A stretch of 64,000 nt of DNA from Ramlibacter sp. (GTDB taxonomy: Bacteria; Pseudomonadota; Gammaproteobacteria; Burkholderiales; Burkholderiaceae_C): contig JACDFR010000008.1 of the NCBI GenBank assembly GCA_013815685.1, positions 36,776 to 100,775 of the forward strand. The letters run 5' to 3'. Made by a program: the position numbers and the translations under genes. A model generated the notes under the pieces. That model searched no databases. It had not been told where the DNA came from and was given only the letters and a program-made list of their open reading frames with translations. Below, piece by piece: positions 28,870-38,227 of this stretch; positions within the stretch are counted from its first letter, which is position 1, and each line of letters starts with the position of its first letter.

Positions 28870-28943
28870 GCGGGGAGGGTCAGGCGCTGCGGTGGGCGAG
28901 CAGCAAGAGATCGGTAGAAAGCGTCATGACGATCGGGGGAAGG

Positions 28944-28971
28944 CAAAAAAATGGGAGGCGTGACCTCCCAT
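28944..28971 (-). terminator. rho-independent terminator after livK
   Basis: On the minus strand ATGGGAGG, loop TCACG and CCTCCCAT form an 8-bp perfect stem followed by a run of seven T. It lies between the end of livK (28990) and the start of livH (28869). It would make a separate livK transcript, more abundant than the permease and ATPase genes, as is common for binding-protein operons. Confidence 0.85.
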
Positions 28972-28989
28972 TGTTGCAGCCGGCGGCCT

Positions 28990-30177
28990 TCAGCCCATCT
29001 TGCAGCCGGCGCCCGAATCGGCCAGCGCTTTCGCAGCGATGCCGATCACCTTGTTTTCCTTGTTCTCCACGACGCGCAGGTAAATGTCCTGCACCGGGTT
29101 GTGCGCCGGGCTCATGGTCCACTTGCCGCGCGGGCTGTCGATGACGGCGGATTCCATGGCCTTGTACAGGGCCTGCTTGTTGTTCAGGTCGCCCTTGACC
29201 GCGGCGGCGCCCTGCACCAGCAGCTGCCCGGTGTCATAGCCCTGCACGGCATAGACGTCGGGCTGGCTGCGGAAGGTGGTGGCGTAGGCCAGGCGGAACT
29301 GCTTGTTGCGCGGCGTGTCCAGTGAATCGCTGTAGTGCATGGTGGTGACGATGCCGTCGGCTGCCGGGCCCGCGGCATCGAGAACGCCCTCGGTCAGGAA
29401 GCCCGAGCCGTACAGCGGGATGCGGCCTTTCAGGCCAGCCGCCGCATAGTCGCGAATGAACTTCGCGGCGCCGCCCCCGGCGAAGAAGCAGGCCACGGCA
29501 TCGGGCCGCAGCGAGGCGATCTCGGTCAGCAGCGCCTGGAATTCCACATTGGGGAAGGGCAGGCCCAGTTCCTTGACGATGGTGCCGCCCGCCTTGGTGT
29601 AGCTGTCCTTGAAGCCTTCGAACGCCTCGTCGCCCGCCGCGTATTTCCAGGTGATCCAGACGGCCCGTTTGTGGCCCTTATCGACCATGGCTTTGCCCAG
29701 GGCGAGCGTGGGCTGCGAGTTGGTGAACGAGGTGCGGAACACGTTGGGCGCGCACAGGGCGCGGGTGGCGGCGTGCACGCCGGCATTGGGGATCAGGTTC
29801 AAGACACCGCTGTCGCGGGCCACTTTCTGGATGCCCATCTGGACGCCCGAATGCACGGTGCCGATGAGCACGTCGACCTTGTCGCGCTGGACAAGACGGC
29901 TTGCATTCTCCACACCCTTGGAGGGCTCGGACTCGTCGTCCACCTTGAACCACTCGATCTCCCGGCCGCCGAGCTTGCCGCCTTTTTCCTGGATGGCCAT
30001 GCGCACGCCGTTTTCGATCGCCACGCCAAGCTGGGCGAAGGTGCCGGTATACGGCAGCATGAAGCCCACGCGCACCTTGCTGCTCTGCGCGCGGGCGATT
30101 TGCGGCAGCAGCAGTCCGGTGGAAGCCGCACCGGCGATGGCGGCGCTGCGGGCGAGAACGAGGCGGCGTGTGGTCAT
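28990..30177 (-). CDS. ABC transporter substrate-binding protein (LivK-like)
   Basis: 395-residue periplasmic type I binding protein. The N terminus MTTRRLVLARSAAIAGAAS has a twin-arginine-like start, a hydrophobic core and a cleavage site near IARAQ. The mature part begins KVRVGFMLPYTGTFAQLG, typical of branched-chain amino acid/aromatic acid binding proteins. It heads the liv-type operon and is separated from the permease genes by a hairpin terminator. Being divergent from the box catabolic genes, a benzoate-like ligand is plausible, but the ligand residues cannot be read from sequence alone. Confidence 0.88.
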   Translation of the reverse strand: MTTRRLVLARSAAIAGAASTGLLLPQIARAQSSKVRVGFMLPYTGTFAQLGVAIENGVRMAIQEKGGKLGGREIEWFKVDDESEPSKGVENASRLVQRDKVDVLIGTVHSGVQMGIQKVARDSGVLNLIPNAGVHAATRALCAPNVFRTSFTNSQPTLALGKAMVDKGHKRAVWITWKYAAGDEAFEGFKDSYTKAGGTIVKELGLPFPNVEFQALLTEIASLRPDAVACFFAGGGAAKFIRDYAAAGLKGRIPLYGSGFLTEGVLDAAGPAADGIVTTMHYSDSLDTPRNKQFRLAYATTFRSQPDVYAVQGYDTGQLLVQGAAAVKGDLNNKQALYKAMESAVIDSPRGKWTMSPAHNPVQDIYLRVVENKENKVIGIAAKALADSGAGCKMG

Positions 30178-30203
30178 TTCGGTTCCTGTCTTTTAATTTA
30201 AGC

Positions 30204-30503
30204 TTAAAGCATTTTTGGCTGTGCGGACAAGCCGGCATACCCTGGGCTTACCCGAAGCCTGAAGCGCTGGATCTTGCCGGACGCCGTCTTGGGCAGTTCG
30301 CCAGCGAATTCGATCCGGCGCGGATACTTGCAGGGAGCGAGCAGGCGCTTCACATGCGGCCGCAGATCCTCGGCCGTCTCCGCCTGGCCGGACTTGGCGT
30401 GTCGAGCATCGCGATCAGAGTGCGCGATTCGGGTGCGAAGCCCTGCGCGCGCAAGGCATTGGCGAAGCGGTGCGCCGGGCCGGCCGGCTCGCCGAAGGTT
30501 GGC
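30204..30503 (-). pseudogene. benzoate-CoA ligase family remnant (internal deletion)
   Basis: Two pieces of an AMP-forming acyl-CoA ligase are joined out of frame. The upstream piece (about 30400-30503) reads RFANALRAQGFAPESRTL and IAMLDTP, the N-terminal region of benzoate-CoA ligases. The downstream piece (30204 to about 30400) reads HVKRLLAP, KYPRRIEF and ELPKTASGKIQRFRLR, the C-terminal domain with its catalytic Lys. Some 350-400 residues including the AMP-binding core are missing, so the product cannot be active. In related box clusters a ligase gene sits in this position and makes benzoyl-CoA. Confidence 0.75.
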
Positions 30504-30520
30504 TGAGATGCATGGTCGGC

Positions 30521-30991
30521 TCAGGCGGCGGCAGGAACGGGCGCCAGGGCCTGCGCCAGCCACTCGCGGCACCACGCAGTACCCAGCTCTTCCGGCATGG
30601 TCCCCGCGCTGGCGTCATGGCACCAGACTTCGCCGATGCGCCGCGCGCCCAGGCCCTGCAGGCGCTCGTCGAACTTCTTGCCGCCAAGCGCGAAGGTGTT
30701 GAGATAGGTCCGGTCGCCCAGCGCGATCACGCCGTAGCGAACGTGCCCCAGATACCTCGGTTGCGTGTCGAGCGAGTCGTACAGCAGGCGGGCGTTGTCG
30801 GGCACATCGCCCGAACCATAGGTAGACGTACAGATGACGTAAAGTGCATCTTCGTCGAAAGCGCCGATGTCCAGCCCGTCCATTAGGCACACCTCGATCT
30901 CGTCCACGAGGTCCGCGCAGTCCATCTGGATGGCCTGGGCGACGTAGTCGGCCGTGCTGGTCATCGTGCCGACAAGGATCTTCAGCTTCAT
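30521..30991 (-). CDS. flavodoxin
   Basis: 156-residue flavodoxin-like protein. It has the FMN phosphate loop GTMTSTADYVAQ (about residues 8-19), CTSTYGSGDVPDN (about 54-66) and ALGDRTYLNTFALGGKKFDERL, all typical of short-chain flavodoxins. The start is MKLKILVG at 30989-30991. It is divergent from boxR with 99 bp between. It may donate electrons to the BoxB epoxidase in place of the missing BoxA reductase, but that is only suggested by position. Confidence 0.85.
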   Translation of the reverse strand: MKLKILVGTMTSTADYVAQAIQMDCADLVDEIEVCLMDGLDIGAFDEDALYVICTSTYGSGDVPDNARLLYDSLDTQPRYLGHVRYGVIALGDRTYLNTFALGGKKFDERLQGLGARRIGEVWCHDASAGTMPEELGTAWCREWLAQALAPVPAAA

Positions 30992-31017
30992 CTGGGTCTC
31001 CGTATGCGATAAACTGC

Positions 31018-31045
31018 TTGACATGGTGTCTACAGGAAGTATACT
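31018..31045 (+). promoter_or_regulatory. sigma70-type promoter of boxR-boxC-boxB
   Basis: TTGACA at 31018-31023 and TATACT at 31040-31045 with a 16-bp spacer form a near-consensus promoter. Transcription would start near 31052, about 40 bp before the boxR ATG. It is unusually good for this GC-rich genome, which fits a promoter held down by a repressor. Confidence 0.75.
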
Positions 31046-31058
31046 GCAAATCTGGCAA
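31045..31058. promoter_or_regulatory. candidate BoxR operator
   Basis: TGCA-N6-GCAA (TGCA at 31045-31048, GCAA at 31055-31058) overlaps the end of the -10 element and the predicted start of transcription. Azoarcus BoxR is described as binding TGCA-N6-TGCA, so the second half is imperfect here. The position is ideal for repression that is lifted by benzoyl-CoA. Confidence 0.45.
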
Positions 31059-31090
31059 AGTCGCCATCTTTTCGTCATACAAGCCCGCCC

Positions 31091-31975
31091 ATGCAGACCA
31101 CCACGACCGACCATGACGCCCGGGCCACGCTGCCCGAGCTCGGTGCGCGAGTGCGGGCATGGCGGGCTCGGCGCGGCATGACGCGAAAGCAGCTCGCTGC
31201 CGATTCGGGGCTGTCGGAGCGCTTCCTGGCGGATGTCGAGAGCGGCAAAGGCAACGTCTCGATCAACTCGCTGGAAGCTGCCGCGCGCGCCTTGAACATC
31301 ACGATCCTGGAGCTGCTGCAGGATGCGCCCCGTCCGGCCATGGCAAGGATTCACGGCTTGCTCGCCCGCCTGGACGATGCGCAACTCGACCAGGCCTGCA
31401 CGCAGCTCGCGGGCACCTTCGGCCTGGGCGAAGAACAAGGCCGCGAAAAACGCATTGCCCTGATCGGGCTGCGCGGCGCGGGAAAGTCCACGCTGGGCGC
31501 GCAGCTGGCCGCCCAGCGCGCCGTGCCTTTTGTGGAGCTCGACCGTGAGATCGAGCGCGAAGCCGGCACCAGCATGAATGAGATCCTGCTGCTGCACGGG
31601 CAGGCAGGCTACCGCCGCTACGAGCGCCGCGCGCTGTTTCGCATCGCCGAGGACCATGCGGATGGCGTGGTGATGACCACCGGCGGCAGCATCGTGAGCG
31701 AGCGCGAAACCTTCGACCTGCTGCAAAGCCGTTTCTACTGCGTCTGGCTCAAGGCCAACCCCGAGGAGCACATGAGCCGCGTCGTCGCGCAGGGCGACAT
31801 GCGCCCGTTCGACACGACCCGCGGCGCTACGGGGGAAGCCATGGAAGATATCCGCCGCATCCTGGCCAGCCGTGAAGCCCTCTATGCGCGTGCCGATGCT
31901 GTCGTGGACACGGCCGCGCGCAGCGTGAAGCAATCCCTCAAAGACCTGGAACGCGCCGTTCCACAGGAGACCTGA
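31091..31975 (+). CDS. boxR: BoxR, benzoyl-CoA-responsive regulator
   Basis: 294 residues in the two-domain BoxR layout: an XRE-type helix-turn-helix at about residues 17-72 (TRKQLAADSGLSERFLADVE) and a shikimate-kinase-like domain from about 120 with P-loop GLRGAGKST (126-134). The kinase-like domain is known to sense benzoyl-CoA rather than act as a metabolic kinase. The gene heads boxR-boxC-boxB behind a strong promoter and its stop overlaps boxC as TGATG, so it likely represses its own operon. Confidence 0.92.
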   Translation: MQTTTTDHDARATLPELGARVRAWRARRGMTRKQLAADSGLSERFLADVESGKGNVSINSLEAAARALNITILELLQDAPRPAMARIHGLLARLDDAQLDQACTQLAGTFGLGEEQGREKRIALIGLRGAGKSTLGAQLAAQRAVPFVELDREIEREAGTSMNEILLLHGQAGYRRYERRALFRIAEDHADGVVMTTGGSIVSERETFDLLQSRFYCVWLKANPEEHMSRVVAQGDMRPFDTTRGATGEAMEDIRRILASREALYARADAVVDTAARSVKQSLKDLERAVPQET

Positions 31976-33690
31976 TGAATGCAATAACCGGGCCCCTGCT
32001 GTTCAGGCAAGGAGAGCGCGAGATGGTGAGCTTTTCGACCCACCCGAGCAGATACCGGCACTGGACATTGGCAGTCGAAGGCGACGTCGCCCGCTTGAAG
32101 CTGGACATCGATGAAGAAGGCGGGATCAAGCCCGGCTACAAGCTCAAGCTCAATAGCTATGACCTGGGCGTCGACATCGAACTGCACGATGCGGTCAACC
32201 GCGTGCGGTTCGAGCACCCGGCTGTCAAAGTGGTGGTATTCGAAAGCGCCAAGGAAAAGATCTGGTGCTCGGGCGCCAACATCTACATGCTCGGCCTGTC
32301 GACCCATGCGTGGAAGGTGAACTTCTGCAAATTCACCAACGAGACCCGCAACGGGCTGGAAGACTCGTCCCGGCACGAGGGGTTGAAGTCGCTGGCGGCG
32401 GTGACGGGCGCGTGTGCGGGCGGAGGCTATGAACTGGCACTGGCCTGCGACCGCATCGTGATGATCGACGACCGGGCCAGCACCGTGAGCCTGCCGGAAG
32501 TGCCGCTGCTGGGCGTGCTCCCCGGCACCGGCGGCCTGACGCGGGTTACCGACAAGCGCAAAGTGCGCCGCGACCTGGCCGACATCTTCTGTACCACCAG
32601 CGAAGGCGTGCGAGCCGACCGGGCCAAGGACTGGAAGCTGATCGACGCGCACGCCAAGCCGCAGCAGTTCGGCCAGCTGGTGGCATCCGAGATCGAGGCG
32701 TTGCGTCATCAGTCGTCCCGCGTCGGCGCTGCGCAGGGAATCACCCTGATGCCGTTGGAGCCGCGCATCGACGAAACGGGTTACCACTACAGCACGGTGC
32801 AGGCGCAGCTCGACCGCGCGGCGCGGATCGCCACCATCACGGTCCACGCCCCTGCAACGCCCGTGGAAGCCAGCCCAGACGCCATCGGGGCCGCGGGCGC
32901 CGACTGGTGGCCGCTCAAGCTGGCGCGGGAACTGGACGACCTGATCCTCAACCTGCGCAGCAACGAGCTGGAGGTCGGTACCTGGGTGATCAGGACCCGC
33001 GGGGATGCCAACCTGGTGATGCAGGCCGACGCCGTGCTGGAGCAGCACAAGGCGCATTGGCTGGTGCGCGAGACCATTGGCGCGCTGCGCCGCGCCCTGG
33101 CGCGCCTGGACGTCACCAGCCGGTCGTTGATCGCCCTGGTCGACCAGGGATCGTGCTTTGCCGGTACCTTGTATGAGCTGGCCCTGGCCTGCGACCGCAT
33201 CTATATGCTGGATGTGCCCGACGCATCCGATGCGTCCTTCCAGGCCGGGCCCGACGCCGCCCCTGCACTGCAGATGAACAGTGCCAACTTCGGCCGTTAC
33301 CCCGAAGTGAACGGCCTGACGCGATTGCAGACGCGGTTCAACGAGGACGCCGGCACCATCGGTCGACTGCAGGGCCTGCAGGACAGCCGGCTGCGCGCCG
33401 GCCAGGCGCTGGCGCTGGGCCTCGTGACGCTGACACCCGACGACATCGACTGGGGCGACGAGATCCGCGTCATGCTGGAGGAGCGCGCCTCGCTGTCGCC
33501 CGACGCATTGACAGGCATGGAAGCGTCGCTGCGCTTCCCCGGCAAGGAAACCATGGAAACGCGGGTCTTCGGCCGGCTCTCCGCCTGGCAGAACTGGATC
33601 TTCATCCGCCCCAACGCCGTGGGCGAGGAGGGCGCGTTGAAGCTCTTCGGCACCGGCAAGAAGGCCAGGTTCGACTGGAAACGAATCTAA
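31975..33690 (+). CDS. boxC: 2,3-epoxybenzoyl-CoA dihydrolase BoxC
   Basis: 571-residue double crotonase-type enzyme that opens the ring of 2,3-epoxybenzoyl-CoA, releasing formate and 3,4-dehydroadipyl-CoA semialdehyde. Family stretches include FESAKEKIWCSGANIYMLG, GACAGGGYELALACDRIVMI and LPGTGGLTRVTDKRKVRRD in the first half and a second ELALACDRIYML in the other. Length (about 555 in known BoxC) agrees. It starts in the boxR stop codon and lies 42 bp before boxB. Confidence 0.93.
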   Translation: MNAITGPLLFRQGEREMVSFSTHPSRYRHWTLAVEGDVARLKLDIDEEGGIKPGYKLKLNSYDLGVDIELHDAVNRVRFEHPAVKVVVFESAKEKIWCSGANIYMLGLSTHAWKVNFCKFTNETRNGLEDSSRHEGLKSLAAVTGACAGGGYELALACDRIVMIDDRASTVSLPEVPLLGVLPGTGGLTRVTDKRKVRRDLADIFCTTSEGVRADRAKDWKLIDAHAKPQQFGQLVASEIEALRHQSSRVGAAQGITLMPLEPRIDETGYHYSTVQAQLDRAARIATITVHAPATPVEASPDAIGAAGADWWPLKLARELDDLILNLRSNELEVGTWVIRTRGDANLVMQADAVLEQHKAHWLVRETIGALRRALARLDVTSRSLIALVDQGSCFAGTLYELALACDRIYMLDVPDASDASFQAGPDAAPALQMNSANFGRYPEVNGLTRLQTRFNEDAGTIGRLQGLQDSRLRAGQALALGLVTLTPDDIDWGDEIRVMLEERASLSPDALTGMEASLRFPGKETMETRVFGRLSAWQNWIFIRPNAVGEEGALKLFGTGKKARFDWKRI

Positions 33691-33732
33691 TCAACTTGCG
33701 GGGCAGGTCTTCAGCTCTGTCCCCAACCAACT

Positions 33733-35157
<1,425 letters not shown>

Positions 35158-35223
35158 GCCTCGGCCCGTGCGCCCCGTTCGCTCATCTCCGGTGAAGTGG
35201 CGCGCCAGCTAGAATGGCGGCTT

Positions 35224-35300
<77 letters not shown>

Positions 35301-35455
35301 TCTGGGCTATTGGGGCGATGATCGATCTCGTGAGCGCGCGATCCGCGCATATGCCGATGGAAACCCGGACAGCGGCGGTTCCTGCGGTGCTCAACGCCAT
35401 TGCGATCAATTACCTGGCCTGCGTCGTCGCCTCCAAAAATTAGCGATCCCGCCGC

Positions 35456-35686
35456 TCAGTGGCTGGGCCCGGCGTCCGTGTCTCGCAGCAGCGCCTCGAT
35501 CTCGGCCGGCGTCACGAGGCCCCCGCCGCTGGTGTGATCCCCCATCAGCCAATCAGTCACCTGTTCCCAGAACAGGTGCTCACTCGGGAAGTTAGGTTCA
35601 TCCATGGGCGTAGTGTGGAACGTGCCGGCGTCCAGGTTCGTCGGACACGCGCGCAATAGAGGGTCATCCGTTCCCTGCGAATTCAT
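35456..35686 (-). CDS. hypothetical protein
   Basis: Small acidic protein of 76 residues from the ATG at 35684-35686; an ATG at 35603-35605 (MDEPNFPSEH) would give 49 residues and an upstream frame reaches 35803. The best-looking part is EHLFWEQVTDWLMGD followed by TPAEIEALLRDTD. No family is recognised, there is no signal peptide and no convincing ribosome site. It is divergent from the kinase-like gene at 35769 and convergent with tRNA-Pro. It may be real but is weakly supported. Confidence 0.4.
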   Translation of the reverse strand: MNSQGTDDPLLRACPTNLDAGTFHTTPMDEPNFPSEHLFWEQVTDWLMGDHTSGGGLVTPAEIEALLRDTDAGPSH

Positions 35687-35768
35687 GGCCCATTTAGTCA
35701 GCAACATCCTACAAAAAGTTGCAGTACTTTCCGATAGTGCTGCTTTATAACGTCTGGTGTTATGGTGC

Positions 35769-36974
35769 ATGGACCGCACTCCACTCCCTGCGCAGGCCGC
35801 CATTTCGGCGGCAGCCGCCGATGCCTATCGACCTCGGCGCAGGTGGTCGGACGGTCCCAATTACCCCTGGTCTGCAGCCGGTGGGGAGGGGTCGGGGGTT
35901 GCAGCCCAGTGGCCGGCGGTGGCAGCACTCCTTTGCGAGCAGGTCACCAGCAACACGAACTCCCTCTGGCAAGAGATCGAAAGACTGCGCGCCGATGGGC
36001 GTTTGAGCGGAACTGAAGCTGGCAGCATCCAGCGCTGTGTCGAGTCCATGCGCGCAGCGAGCAGTACCGTGCAGAAGGTGGTCCGGCTGGGAGCGGGCCT
36101 GGTCCAGCCGAAAATGGCGCGGGTCGACCTCACCGGTCTCGCGCGCCAGATCGTGCAGGACCGGCAGGCAGAGCTGGTGCGCCGCAGGGCGGAAGTTTCT
36201 CTTGATATCAGGCCGGCAGAAGTACTGCTGGACGAGCCGCTGGCTGCCGAGCTCATCAGTTCAGCGCTGGACTGGGCATTGAGCTTCAGCAGCAAAATCC
36301 GGCTGAAGATCGAAGTACCCAGCCCAACTGAACCTGTTCGGCTTGTCGTTCGGGGTACCCTGGCGCAGCCATCCGCCCCGCCGGCGCAGCCCGCGACTTC
36401 GCGCCCTGAACGCCGGGGCGAGCGTCGGATGAACGACAACTTGCACTGGTTCCTGCTGCGGCAGCTGGCCGCCTGTTCCCGGCTGGGCATCAGCAGGTCG
36501 TCGACCGCCGCGACAGAATCCGCCGTGATCGAATTCCCGAAGGAGCTGCTAGCAACGTCGGCCGTGACGATGGTGGAGCTGTTGCCGGGAGGCCAGGCCG
36601 AATCGCAGTTGAAGGGTTCCTGGGTCCTCGCAGTGGTTCGTGACCGTAGCCTGCGCGAACAGGTGCTCCGGTTGATGCTGCGCAACGGCCTGGAGTGCAG
36701 CGTCGCGGAAAACTGCGAACAGGCCCGGCAGCTGTGCGTTTCAAGGGCGCCCCAGGTACTGGTGAGCTGCCCTGATTCACTGGGCGCCACGCTGTTGGGC
36801 AAGGAGCTGGCCGACGGTCGACCCTTTGCGCTGATCCAGATTGTTCGTGGATCGCCCTCGTTCGCAACCAGTGGATTTGCGGGATATGAGTTTGCAAAGA
36901 TCAGCCGCGAACGCTTGGCCCAGGAACTCATTCCAGCCTTGCTGTTCGAGCTTGCGCAACAGGCCGAGGGCTGA
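35769..36974 (+). CDS. uncharacterised protein with degenerate histidine-kinase-like and receiver-like regions
   Basis: 401 residues from MDRTPLPAQ; a start four codons earlier is possible. Residues about 45-110 look like a dimerisation helix pair (CEQVTSNTNSLWQEIERL) without an obvious phospho-acceptor His motif. Residues about 125-275 resemble an HATPase fold (DLTGLARQIVQDRQ, LDEPLAAELISSALDWAL) but lack clear N and G boxes. The C-terminal 110 residues (VLAVVRDRSLREQVLRLML, FAKISRERLAQELIP) look like a receiver without its Asp. It ends 53 bp before tRNA-Arg. The role is unknown; a pseudo-kinase scaffold is one reading. Confidence 0.65.
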   Translation: MDRTPLPAQAAISAAAADAYRPRRRWSDGPNYPWSAAGGEGSGVAAQWPAVAALLCEQVTSNTNSLWQEIERLRADGRLSGTEAGSIQRCVESMRAASSTVQKVVRLGAGLVQPKMARVDLTGLARQIVQDRQAELVRRRAEVSLDIRPAEVLLDEPLAAELISSALDWALSFSSKIRLKIEVPSPTEPVRLVVRGTLAQPSAPPAQPATSRPERRGERRMNDNLHWFLLRQLAACSRLGISRSSTAATESAVIEFPKELLATSAVTMVELLPGGQAESQLKGSWVLAVVRDRSLREQVLRLMLRNGLECSVAENCEQARQLCVSRAPQVLVSCPDSLGATLLGKELADGRPFALIQIVRGSPSFATSGFAGYEFAKISRERLAQELIPALLFELAQQAEG

Positions 36975-37027
36975 TTGAAGTGCCGCTGCCGCTTACCCCG
37001 AAATGCGACAATCGCGAAATCCTGTTT

Positions 37028-37104
37028 CTGCCCGTAGCTCAGTTGGATAGAGCAACAGCCTTCTAAGCTGTGGGTCGGGGGTTCGATTCCCTCCGGGCAG
37101 GCCA
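37028..37104 (+). tRNA. tRNA-Arg (TCT)
   Basis: 77-nt cloverleaf: acceptor CTGCCCG pairs with CGGGCAG, D arm GCTCAGTTGGATAGAGC, anticodon stem ACAGC/GCTGT with loop CTTCTAA and anticodon TCT at 37062-37064, T arm GGGGGTTCGATTCCCTC, then G-CCA. Its last 23 bases are repeated at 44174-44196, the signature of an integration site. Confidence 0.95.
37082..37104 (+). other. attachment site (tRNA-Arg 3' end), left boundary of a genomic island
   Basis: TTCGATTCCCTCCGGGCAGGCCA, the 3' end of tRNA-Arg, recurs in direct orientation at 44174-44196 with 21 of 23 matches and an identical 16-base core CCCTCCGGGCAGGCCA. A tyrosine integrase relic begins 184 bp inside. This fits site-specific integration at the tRNA gene. 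Confidence 0.8.
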
Positions 37105-37287
37105 CATCAGCCCTTCAAGTACCGTCAGCTAGTCTCAGAACCCGCACCGTTCATAGCGATGCGGTTTTTTGTTCGTGTCACAGCCATTCACGGCATACCA
37201 TCACATCCCATCTGTTCGATGGTATTTCCGCTGGTATGTCGGGAGGCCATCAGGGCAGATACCAACAAACACTACTTGAGGTAGTTC

Positions 37288-37600
37288 ATGCCACTGACCG
37301 ACACAATCGCGAAAAACGTCAAGCACTCTGGCAATCCTGCCGGCGACAAGCACACGGACGGCGGTGGGATGTACCTGTTGATTAATCATGCAGGCAGGTA
37401 CTGGCGGATGAACTACCGGCACGCGGGCAAGCAGCGGACGTTGGCGCTGGGCGTGTACCCTGTATCGCTGGCCAGGCCCGCCAACGGCGTGACAGCGCGC
37501 GTGAACTGCTGGCTGAGGGCATAGACCCGAGCACAGCGAAAAAGGCCGAGAAGCTCGCGACGGCTGCAGCGGCAGCAAACACCTTCGGCGTAGAGCGTCT
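37288..37600 (+). pseudogene. tRNA-targeting tyrosine integrase remnant (P4 type)
   Basis: The frame from 37288 reads MPLTDTIAKNVKHSGNPAG, DGGGMYLLINHAGRYWRMNY and KQRTLALGVYPV, the N-terminal DUF4102 domain of P4-type integrases. At about 37490 the frame breaks. In another frame the family sequence goes on (ELLAEGIDPSTAKKAEKL) to about 37600, then ends. The catalytic domain with its R-H-R-Y residues is absent. Its place next to tRNA-Arg and inside the repeated att sequence identifies it as the enzyme that once moved the island. Confidence 0.8.
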
Positions 37601-37849
37601 ATCTCTTGCCCCGTCTCGCGGTGCAATGGAGGGTTCTTTCCATACTCGGCCTACGCCGCCTAGCGGAAACCCATCTAGAGATGCCATCTGCGACAGACCT
37701 CCTGCCTCGTGAGCACCGGTAGTGGGCAGTAGAGCAAGGTGGCCGGGGGGCACCGACACGCCTGTGGCACGGCAATGAACGGTACGCCGGAGGCGATGGC
37801 CCAGGTTTCGAATCTCCATGCATTAATGCGGACCAACTGGTTGACGGCT
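37601..37849. other. non-coding stretch between the integrase remnant and the DUF305 gene
   Basis: No frame here looks like a protein and no RNA gene, clear promoter or repeat was seen. It is probably decayed island sequence. Confidence 0.5.
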
Positions 37850-38227
37850 TCAGCCGCCCCGAACGGCCCCCAGCGCTGGGTAACCGCCCGGCGAAGGATT
37901 CGGTCCCTCCATCAAGACTGCCAGGCGTGCGCGCATGCCAGCGATCTCCACTGTTTGGCTGGCGATGATGTCCTCGGCCAGCTGCCGAACCAGCGGGTCT
38001 CGGCCGTGAATCAGGACCAGCCGTGCCATGTCGACCGCGCCTTCGTGATGCGGAATCATCATCGCCAGGAAGTCGCGGTCCGGATCGCCGGTGTAACCGG
38101 GGCGGTGCATGTCCGCCATCATCTTGGCCATGCCGCTGTCCATGTTCGCCTCGAACAAGCTGCGCGTGCCGGCACCGGCTCCGCCAAGCGCCCTAGCGGT
38201 CTGATGGGCATCACTGTGATCCGTCAT
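37850..38227 (-). CDS. DUF305 family protein
   Basis: 125-residue ferritin-like DUF305 protein, here without a signal peptide. The conserved motif FLAMMIPHHEGAVDMARLVL (about residues 53-72) carries the paired histidines, and QTVEIAGMRARLAVL closes the bundle. An earlier half motif, FEANMDSGMAKMMADM, is also visible. DUF305 genes often accompany copper or other metal-stress loci, but the function is unknown. Its ATG overlaps the stop of the beta-propeller gene as ATGA, making it the last gene of the sigma-factor operon. Confidence 0.82.
   Translation of the reverse strand: MTDHSDAHQTARALGGAGAGTRSLFEANMDSGMAKMMADMHRPGYTGDPDRDFLAMMIPHHEGAVDMARLVLIHGRDPLVRQLAEDIIASQTVEIAGMRARLAVLMEGPNPSPGGYPALGAVRGG

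Noticed and set aside
35318..35443. 41-codon frame MIDLVSARSAHMPMETRT... after tRNA-Pro
   Set aside because: No ribosome site and no recognisable features, in GC-rich DNA where short frames are common by chance. It may be a relic but coding is not supported.
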